From the NCBI GenBank assembly GCA_964035015.1, contig OZ035998.1:20481227-20545226 (forward strand): a DNA stretch of 64,000 nucleotides, written 5' to 3'. How positions within the stretch are numbered: position 1 is the stretch's first letter; every line of letters begins with the position of its first letter. The translations under genes were made by a program, and so were the position numbers. The DNA comes from Corallium rubrum (taxonomy: Eukaryota > Cnidaria > Anthozoa > Scleralcyonacea > Coralliidae). Positions 56,547-64,000 of the stretch are shown piece by piece. The notes beneath the pieces are model-generated. The model was not told the DNA's origin. It ran no database searches and worked only from the letters and a program-made list of their open reading frames with translations.

Positions 56547-59500
56547 GTAGTTGTGTCCCTCTAGAAATTGTCAAATGACTCAAATCGACTGTTAAGTGTG
56601 TGTCATTGTGTCAAGTTTACAGATCACAGATGTTTATATTGAATCTTCAGTTTTATTGCAAATATTAATACATTAGGTTTAAGAATAATGGAAGCGAAAG
56701 TAGCCAAGTGTGATTGTGTTCTCGAAGTCCACGATGCCCGGGTAAGTTACTTTGTATGTTGTACAGTATGTTGTATTTATAATCATCACATGATCATCAT
56801 CAACATCATCATCCATCATCATTATCAACAACGCCATTACTATAATCATAATGATTATAATAATAATGATAATCATAATGATAATCATAATGATTATAGT
56901 AATGGTGTTGTTGATAATGATGATGGATGATGACTGATGATAGATAATCTATCATCAATCATCAGTCATCATCTATTATCATCCATCACCATCCATTGTC
57001 ATCCATCTGCAGATCATCGTCATCTTATTATTGCTGCCTACTGGTCTTAGACAGACTAAAACAGTACAGGAATTGTTTTTAATCGGCTCAGGCAAGAATT
57101 CTTGGGTTAATAAAACATAATTTATCTGAGTTTATGAACTTTATTTCTCAAGCTCATTAAAATAGCCAATCAGAGAAAAATATTTGGTCATGTGTATGAC
57201 TTTTGAAACCTGGTAAAGGACATGCAAGCTGAATTTATAATTAAGAAATCAGATACTGTAATAAATGGTACAAATGAAGAACCATTTATTATGACATTTC
57301 TTAATTATAAATTCAACGTGAAACCATTGTCTAATCTAATATGCACCAATATCAAGTCCCTCTACTAGGGGTTGCAAACACTCAAGAACAACAAAAATCA
57401 CTTGGCCTATTACCCCATAATTTTCAATGTTCTCTCATGTTTGTAAAACATTTGAAAAACCATAAAAATCACTCAGCTTGCAGCCTCATGACATTCATTA
57501 TTCTCTCATGTTTTACAAATACTTGAGAACAATGAAAATTACTTGGTTATTTGCAACCCCTAGTAAAACACTCCCACTCTTTATGAAATATTACTTATAA
57601 TTTATACAGTACTGGATATTAACCCTCTTAATCATACTGTACTGCAGAGTCCAAATTAGCGCTTCGCAAATCGCTAAGCGATTTTGAAAATTGCGAAAAT
57701 CTGCGAAACAATTTTTCTGAAAGTTGCAAAGCTCATTTTTGAAAAATGTAGCGTAACGTCGAACGAAGCAGAATTTTTCAGAACGTATGTAGCGCAACAC
57801 CTCGGAACGTATAACGTAACTTACAGAATGTATAGCGTAACTTTCCTGAACGTAACGTACAGTAACTGATAAGAACGTAGCAAACAGTAACTATTCTGAA
57901 CGAAACGTAACTTTTTCAGAATGTAGCATAATGTAAAAGTAAGTAAAAGTAAGAAAGTAGTGTAACGTTTTAAACGTAGTATTATAATGTTTTAGAATAT
58001 TACGTAATGTTTTTCAATGTAGGATATCGTCTCACAACGAACACGTAAATAAAAGTCCGTAAAATTAATGAAAAGACCGTCTCCAAGAAAAGAGTAATGG
58101 TTAATTGGAAGGGCAATGTTTAATTAACTAGAGGACTGTAACTTATGGAAAAAGCGAAGCTGTTCTGAAGCGCTAGTTCGGACCCAGGTACATGCATATT
58201 TAAACTGTTCTCTCTACTCTACTAAGGATGAGCTGATCAAGAAAAATCCAATAAATTTCAATACGATTAACGGTCTGTTTGGCCAGTTTATCAATTGTTA
58301 CCAATATTTGCCAAAAGGACTTCCTGACACTTGAATTTGTGGCAAAACACTAGCAAAACATGACATGTGGCAAAGATAATGTGATCATTAACCATCCAGT
58401 CATCTTAAGTTGAAATATGAAAAATGAAAGTGATTGACAGAAATTGGAAACAAAAAATGTTTTACCAAACAAGAAATTATGATGTGTTAAACATGATGCA
58501 CCTTATCAAATTAAGTAAATCTGACAGTTTCTTTGTGGAATTACTACAACTTGATCTTTTTCCTACTCTCTAATAGTGGTTCAGTAATGACCATCCCTCT
58601 ATGCAGAATAACATTTTGGGCTCGTTTTTTGAGATTTTCCTGTGTAACCAGGTTTCGTTCAAGATGGCTGTGCACAGCTGCAAGATTATCTTTTATAAAA
58701 TAACATGTATACTACACGAGCCCTGATTGGTCAATTGCCGTGTTTGGAGCAGAGTATCCAAACACGGAAAATTCCCGCCAAAATGATTTTTTGAAAATGT
58801 CAGACAGTATATCATATTCACTTGTGATTATTTTATAAAAGAAATACCAAATGGTTTTTTCCGTGATTGGAGACTCTTACAGTATCGACTTTCGAAAAGC
58901 TAAAAACACTCACCTACGGCTCGAGTTTTCTTACGCTTTTCTCCATTCTCGCAATTTCCCGCGTGTTTGGATCAGAGTATCCAAATACGGAAAACCATTT
59001 GGTATTTCTTTAATACTGTATTGTTGCTCATACCTCAAATTACAGTCATTTGGAACTCACTTTTCACCCAAATCTTCAGAAGTTCGTTTGTAAGTTCACA
59101 AGTTTGTTGGGACGTTCAAAGTTCGTTTTGAATTACGCATTTGGTTGGCTGCTAAGAACCAAGCAACCAATAAATACAGAGTTCAAAACGAACTACAAAC
59201 TTCCAAATGAACTTGCGGACTTCCGAATGAACTTCCAAAGATTTGGGTGAAAAGTAAGTTGCAAATGTGACTGTAACTACCGTATTTTCTGGGCGATAAC
59301 CCGCATGGCGTATAACCCGCACAGCTACAAAAATGTCACTTTTGGAAAAATAAATCCGCGTATTACCCACACCATCGGATAACCCGCTTGTATTTCTTCT
59401 TTGTTCGGCGTTCCTTCATTTATATTCAGCCATTTTGAATAATGCAGTATATATGGGAGCCACTCAAAACAGAAAGGAAGAAAGCTAAGGCAAAAATGAT

Positions 59501-62500
59501 GTATAAAGTATTAAATAAAATGGGTCCCAAATCACTCACTAATCTTTTTGCATACAAAAGTGAGAAAACAAATTACAACCTTCGGGGCATTTCAAGTGGT
59601 CTTAGTTTACCAAAACCGCGTACTAACAATATGAAAAATAGTTTCATGTATGACGGAGCCAACCTTTGGAATTCTATTCCAAAGGAAATTAGGGAAAGCA
59701 AAACTCTTTCTTCCTTTCGAAATAAAATCACTGCTTACATCATTGACAGAGAGTAATAAATAACTTGACGTGCCTGTAAACTAAGATTCTAATAACGTTC
59801 TTATCATGTAAATAATTTAATATTCTACCTCATATATTATTATATTCTACCACGTGATTAAATATTCTACTGTAAATAGCTCTTAATATCATTCTTCATG
59901 TAACATTTTTCTATTTTTGCACACGCCCCTCGTGGAAATCAGCTTCGGTTGACGGTGCCAGCGTGTATAAATAAAGTTTCTATCTATCTCATTAGCGTAT
60001 CGCAGGTGCGGGCTACGGGGGCGAAGGAAACCCGAGCGCGTTCCGAAAATGAAATAACCGGGCCGTAGCCCGCGCCTGCAGTGCGCTAATGAATATACCG
60101 CATTATTCAAAATGGCTGAATATAAATGAAGGAGCGCCGAACAAAGAAGAAGAAATACAGGGCAGTCTGGCATTTTCCCTTGGTTTAGGACCAAAAAATT
60201 TTAAAAAAGTACAATACCAGTAGTTGAAAGATGAAAGTAGAATCCGTGGTCTCCGGTCTTCGTAATGACGTCATCTTAAGAATTCAACAGATTACCCGCA
60301 CCACCCTATTACCCGCACTAATTATGTTTCCTAGCAAAATTAAGAGATAACCCGCGGGTTATCGCCCAGAAAATACGGTACTGTAAATCAAAAGATTAAT
60401 GGTTTCAAAATATTCAAATTCCTGATTGAAAAACTGTATACAGTTACTGTACTACTGCTTTAAACTGGAAGGTTTGTGAAATGTGCTGGGTCTAAAATTT
60501 ACTGGACATTATAGAATCTTGCATACAGTACAATAGAAAATCTGACTCTAGCCCCAGCCTTAAATGCTTATATTTTTTCAGACTCAAAATTTGATGTTTT
60601 AAATGTTAGACAGTTCTTACAAAGCTACTGTAATTTCAATTGTATGCCAGTCCAAATGTTGATAGATTACAGTATATTTGGCCTTGAGTCGACACTGCTG
60701 CCAAACGTTTTGTGCATACGCGACGTCCGAGCCCGTCTTCGGAAAAAGAGCGGGAAAACACTGAAATATTTGGACTGGTCCGAGAGTCCGACACAAAAGT
60801 TAAAATTATAAGCATACTACCAAAAAGATAAGTATAGGTAATCGCATGGGGCCGAGGAGAATTAAGGTTTAATTTCACGAGTGTTTTCAAAATTTTACAA
60901 AATTGCCCGAGTCGCGAAGCGACGAGGGTAATTTGTAAGATTTTGAAAACACGAGTGAAAGTAAACCTTAATTTTACGAGAACTCATGCGATTATGTGTT
61001 AATAATATAGCGGGCAAAATTATTTAAGAGCTATATTATGTCCAGAAAATGTCAAAGTACATGTACCTTATCACGGTCGGTACTCAGCAACATTCCAAAT
61101 TTCCCTCGCTCTATCGCTGTGCATGTAGCTTTCTTGTAAACACAGGCAAAAGTTCGTAAATTTTCTACTGTATTCATTTTCACTAATAGTTTACACTCCT
61201 TCAATAGTTCAAATTAGTTCAAAGTAAACAAAAAAGCATTTTCAGACCGAAAAACCTTGCAGATTTGTTGAAAACATTGTCAGTCCTCTGAGGTTCACTG
61301 TTGCTAAGTAACCAAGCGACCAATCACATGCAAGTACTGCTGATCAAGGAACCAATCAAGTGCAAGTAATTTTGCCCTGAATTACAAAAAAATGCCCTCT
61401 TCATTAGCCAATTATATTCGAGAAATTTTGCCCTCTATATTATTAGGTAGGTAATTTGTACATGGCTTCCTCGTCAATATTGTAACATATTTTGAATTTA
61501 CCCCTTCGTAATTTTCTTTACGCTTTTTTTAAAACACAAATGAATAGTCGAGTCTTACTTAGTCTTCACTGTCTGGTTGTTGTCGCCACGGCTAGTTCCC
61601 ACTTCTCTTGCAATGTTTACTCAGCGAATTCACGCATACGCAAACATTTGGCAGCGGTGTTCCATGAGACTGGTTCTAGGACTGAAGGCTCAGATCGCCT
61701 GGCGAGGGTTTCCAATCTTACCACACATGGAGTTCATTTTTCACACGTGATATTGTATAGCTGAGCCTCTGTTTGTTTCGTCGTGCAGAATCAATGGCAA
61801 GCAAGATTTTTGACATGATATTTTTAGCACCATAAAGGGCAGGGTTGTGTCTGGTTATGGTCTGTGTTCAACATGCATAGGTATAAATAGTATAATGGAG
61901 AAGTGAGTTTTTTGTTGAGGTCTTTGAAAAACTCACGAGGGCATGTTTTTTCTCCAATTGCACTCAAAACCATGCTACTACATATTAATAATATGTATAC
62001 ACGAAAAAATGTCCAAGTCAACTGTACTTACATTTTATACAATATACAGTGCCCAGCTTTCGACAGTGTCCAGTGTCCACTCCTCATATATTTGGCTGTT
62101 TAAAAATGCTTTGCTTCTTCTACCACTACTCGAGAAAGTTTACTAAAAGCACTAAAAATCTTCTAGTTTTCTTGCAGGTACTTGACAACAATAAAAAATA
62201 ATTACCTTCAAATTTTAACAAATTATTCTCCTCCGTTTCAATTTCAAATCTTGGCCGCCATATTTGTTTAATTTGTCCAGAAAGAGCCTTGGCACGAGGT
62301 TCGAAAAATGGCATCCGTCAAAATCCGTTGTAGAACGTGATTGTCTCTTTTCAATTTTTATTGTTTTTGATTGATTATTCGCTTCAAAAATTTGCAACTG
62401 TATTTCCTTTTTTCTGCACTGTATTTCCTTAGATCTGCACTGCTCTTAACCAATCAAAATTGAGAAATTTTTTCGTATATATTATTAGAAAGAGTGCAAG

Positions 62501-62750
62501 ATGACAAATTTTGCTTGCCGTGAACATCTTTGTTTTATTATTCCTAAACACAATTTATTATGACTTTTCTTGCTAAAAAGTCAGTAATAATTATTATTGT
62601 AATTACTTTAGTTGCAATAATGTGCTTTTCAGATACCATACAGCGGAAGGAATACACAATTTGCAAGAAATCTTGGAGGTCGTCCTCATGTTCTTCTTTT
62701 GAACAAAGCAGATCTTTGTCAAGGTTCAAAGAGAGGGGTCTGTATTGCAT
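56414..62750 (+). CDS. MTG1: MTG1, mitochondrial ribosome-associated GTPase 1 (5' part; gene runs off the right edge)
   Basis: Three exons are visible: 56414-56546, 56677-56741 and 62633 to about 62750. Joined, they give about 105 residues of a YlqF/RbgA-type circularly permuted GTPase. Features seen: VKWYPGHMAKG (35-45), the family hallmark before the G domain; LEVHDARIPYSGRN (60-73) with the conserved DAR; and LLLNKADL (87-94), the G4 motif, which comes first in this permuted fold. G5, G1 and G3 must lie beyond 64000. The family acts on the large mitochondrial ribosomal subunit at the inner membrane. The N-terminus (Arg4, Arg9, Arg20) could be a targeting peptide. ATG 56414 is the first in frame. 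Exon 3 ends at gtaaca after 62750, or less likely at gtattg after 62741 or gttcaa further up. Confidence 0.88.
56677..56741 (+). CDS. MTG1: MTG1 exon 2
   Basis: 65 nt after acceptor acattag. Residues 45-66, including KVAKCDCVLEVHDAR, end exactly at the Arg of the DAR motif, with a strong donor gtaagt. Phase 0 out. Confidence 0.9.
56776..57010. repeat. ATC/GAT microsatellite forming a hairpin
   Basis: CATCATTATCAACAACGCCA at the left mirrored by TGGTGTTGTTGATAATGATG at the right, with a GATAATCATAAT core. Begins 35 bp after MTG1 exon 2. Confidence 0.85.
57120..57560. mobile_element. Element G, copy 2 (inverted)
   Basis: Reverse complement of 53390-53830 without the (TA)n tract. The two copies enclose the first exons of both host genes. 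Confidence 0.75.
57561..58689. other. MTG1 intron 2, nothing recognised
   Basis: Loose repeats of GAACGTA / AACGTAA motifs at 57770-58010; otherwise no structure. Confidence 0.5.
58690..59025. mobile_element. Palindromic element C, copy 2
   Basis: Reverse complement of 13012-13347 (TTTGAAAATGTC.., CCGTGTTTGGA, AAATACCAAATGG). Confidence 0.75.
59040..59276. mobile_element. Small inverted-repeat MITE
   Basis: TTACAGTCATTTGGAACTCA at the left, TTGCAAATGTGACTGTAA at the right; CACTTTTCACCCAAATCTT pairs with AAGATTTGGGTGAAAAGTA; GTTCATTCGGAAG-type repeats inside. Confidence 0.8.
59278..60380. mobile_element. Tc1/mariner-like MITE, split by a LINE
   Basis: TACCGTATTTTCTGGGCGAT ends inverted (ATCGCCCAGAAAATACGGTA), TA at both borders. 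Arms match outside a LINE inserted at about 59442-59996. Confidence 0.85.
59442..59996 (+). pseudogene. Non-LTR retrotransposon 3' end (C-terminus of ORF2)
   Basis: A 104-codon frame ends in TAA (59754-59756): WEPLKTERKKAKAKMMYKVL, LTNLFAYKSEKTNYNLRGIS, LWNSIPKEIRESKTLSSFRN. This is the common C-terminal region downstream of the reverse transcriptase in animal LINEs. A 3' UTR with AATAAA-like TATAAATAAAG and a CTATCTATCTC tail follows. The 5' part is missing, as in target-primed truncation. The remaining frame is intact. Confidence 0.85.
60381..60829. other. MTG1 intron 2, nothing recognised
   Basis: No ORF or repeat identified. Confidence 0.5.
60830..61450. mobile_element. Palindromic element related to Y
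   Basis: AATTAAGGTTTAATTTCACG and CACGAGTGAAAGTAAACCTT arms; same plan as 17160-17850, with an ATATTATTAGGTAG end. Confidence 0.6.
61451..61879. other. MTG1 intron 2, ORF without support
   Basis: A 90-codon frame (61492-61764) has no recognisable domain and no splice context. Confidence 0.4.
61880..62490. mobile_element. Palindromic element Y, copy 2
   Basis: GTCTTTGAAAAACTCACGAG, CAATTGCACTCAAAACCATG and CTCTTAACCAATCA, in the same order as 17160-17850. Confidence 0.7.
62633..62750 (+). CDS. MTG1: MTG1 exon 3
   Basis: Starts after acceptor tgcttttcag. It reads IPYSGRNTQFARNLGGRPHV then LLLNKADL, continuing the family sequence after DAR without a gap. The 3' boundary is uncertain by up to about 25 bp. 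Intron 2 before it is 5.9 kb of transposon debris. Confidence 0.85.
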
Positions 62751-63047
62751 GTAACACTTTTTTTTTATTTTAATTTTCTCTATACATGATGTACGACAAG
62801 TAAAAACCTGTTTGTACTATAACCTAGTGAACCCGAAAGCTTTAATTTGATATTTAGAACACTGATATCTATAGATCAGTGATTTAGAACGGTAATATTA
62901 GAAACCTTTTCGGTCTGAAAAATTGAAAATGTTTAAGATATATTTTCAAGACTCCATAAAATTGTTAGAAAACATCAGCCAGGTTAATCTGACCACCAAA
63001 ATTTGACTGAACTTACTTTCAGATCACTTTACACCTAATGGACCTCA

Positions 63048-63446
63048 GGCCAAAAAAAAAGTATTCTGTTTCTGGTCAGGGCACATGCCCAAAATCGACG
63101 CGGTGACGCGGGTTTTTGGGTTTTTTTGGCCTTTTTTCCTCCAAGGCAAACTTTGATTGAACAGACATCTGAAAGATGTTGAGTATTCTTATAATATACT
63201 TGTCACACGGTATACTGAACATGTAGCATGAACACATGATTGAAACATGAAGCCTTCAATCAGTGCCCGCAAACATACCAGCGGTTTTCATAGGAAACAT
63301 TGGTTGGGAATAGACTGATCAAATATTTAATATCCGCTGGTGTCATTTTTTGTCAATTAATATTAAAAATGTTAAAAAAAGTATCGACGCGCAAGAAAAA
63401 GGATGACGCGTGCGCTGACCAGAAACAGAAGACTTTTTTTTTGGCC
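63048..63446. mobile_element. TIR element H
   Basis: GGCCAAAAAAAAAGTATTCT and AGACTTTTTTTTTGGCC ends, continuing GTTTCTGGTCAG / CTGACCAGAAAC. Confidence 0.8.
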
Positions 63447-63705
63447 TAATGGTACACGTTGATTGGTTGCTGAGAGGTCAGAAAAGGGCAATGTTCTCTC
63501 AGCACTGTGGGAGGCATTACACTTTTTTAATGACCTGCAAGTTTTGGTGGGGAAATTTCTGTTGACGTTTTTGTATCTAAGACATTTTTGTTGGAAAATT
63601 TTGAACAATAATACGTCCCGGAACATTGATTTATTTATTGGGGTTTTTTAAAACTACTTATTTAAAAACACGGAAAATGAATGCTTTACAAGTGGAAACA
63701 TGAAA
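63447..63705. other. MTG1 intron 3, nothing recognised
   Basis: No exon 4 could be seen before the right edge. Confidence 0.5.
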
Positions 63706-64000
63706 CCAAACAAACAAACAAACAAACAAACAAACAAACAAACAAACAAACAAACAAACAAACAAACAAACAAACAAACAAACAAACAAACAAACAAACA
63801 AACAAACAAACAAACAAACAAACAAACAAACAAACAAACAAACAAACAAACAAACAAACTATCAAACAAACAAACAAACAAACAAACAAACAAACAAACA
63901 AACAAACAAACAAACAAACAAACAAACAAACAAACAAACAAACAAACAAACAAACAAACAAACAAACAAACAAACAAACAAACAAACAAACAAACAAACA
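63706..64000. repeat. (ACAA)n satellite, runs off the edge
   Basis: Nearly pure, one ACTATCAA interruption at about 63857. Same unit as 49734-50916. Confidence 0.97.

Noticed and set aside
61492-61764. 90-codon ORF in MTG1 intron 2
   Set aside because: No family, and no acceptor or donor that would join it in frame with MTG1.

Overview
The window is animal nuclear DNA, AT-rich and crowded with repeats. It carries split genes with GT-AG introns, many inverted-repeat DNA transposons (MITEs), tRNA- and 5S-derived SINEs, Penelope-like retroelement debris and very long simple satellites. The mix fits a cnidarian, perhaps a coral or other anthozoan. That is an inference from element types; no species marker was recognised. 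A run of exactly 200 Ns (1115-1314) shows it is an assembly scaffold.

Two host genes can be built exon by exon, and both are hidden from simple ORF scanning. The larger is a dystrophin-family gene on the minus strand, from a start codon at 55991 to a stop at 10347. It has ten proposed exons covering about 45.6 kb and encodes about 354 residues: a WW domain, the dystrophin EF-hand-like region, a ZZ-type segment that has lost several metal ligands, and a short lysine-rich tail. It resembles the short Dp71-type product of vertebrate dystrophin genes. Codon phases agree at every proposed junction. The first exon and exon 8 are the least certain. The second gene, on the plus strand, is the start of MTG1, a mitochondrial ribosome-associated circularly permuted GTPase: exon 1 at 56414, exon 2 at 56677, exon 3 at 62633, with the rest beyond the right edge. 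The two start codons face away from each other with 422 bp between them, so the genes probably share a bidirectional promoter.

Layout. 1-10 kb: intergenic DNA downstream of the dystrophin-like gene, with a 3.66-kb-spaced duplication, MITEs, two 5S-derived SINEs, a broken RecQ-like helicase fragment and a hammerhead-like motif. 10.3-56 kb: the dystrophin-like gene. Intron 9 holds a 1.6-kb compound satellite. Intron 7 holds a dead hAT transposase and a 4.2-kb AGC/TATAGCAG satellite. Intron 6 holds a long inverted repeat. Intron 5 holds about 0.8 kb of CAA/CAC repeats. Intron 4 holds Penelope-like remnants with hammerhead-like ends and a perfect 144-bp palindrome. Intron 2 holds SINEs and MITEs, and intron 1 a 1.2-kb ACAA satellite. 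56-64 kb: MTG1, whose intron 2 (5.9 kb) is filled with nested MITEs and a LINE 3' end.

All very long ORFs in the window (up to 1451 codons) are open frames through tandem repeats and are not genes. No tRNA gene, rRNA gene or CRISPR array was found; the tRNA- and 5S-like sequences are SINEs.
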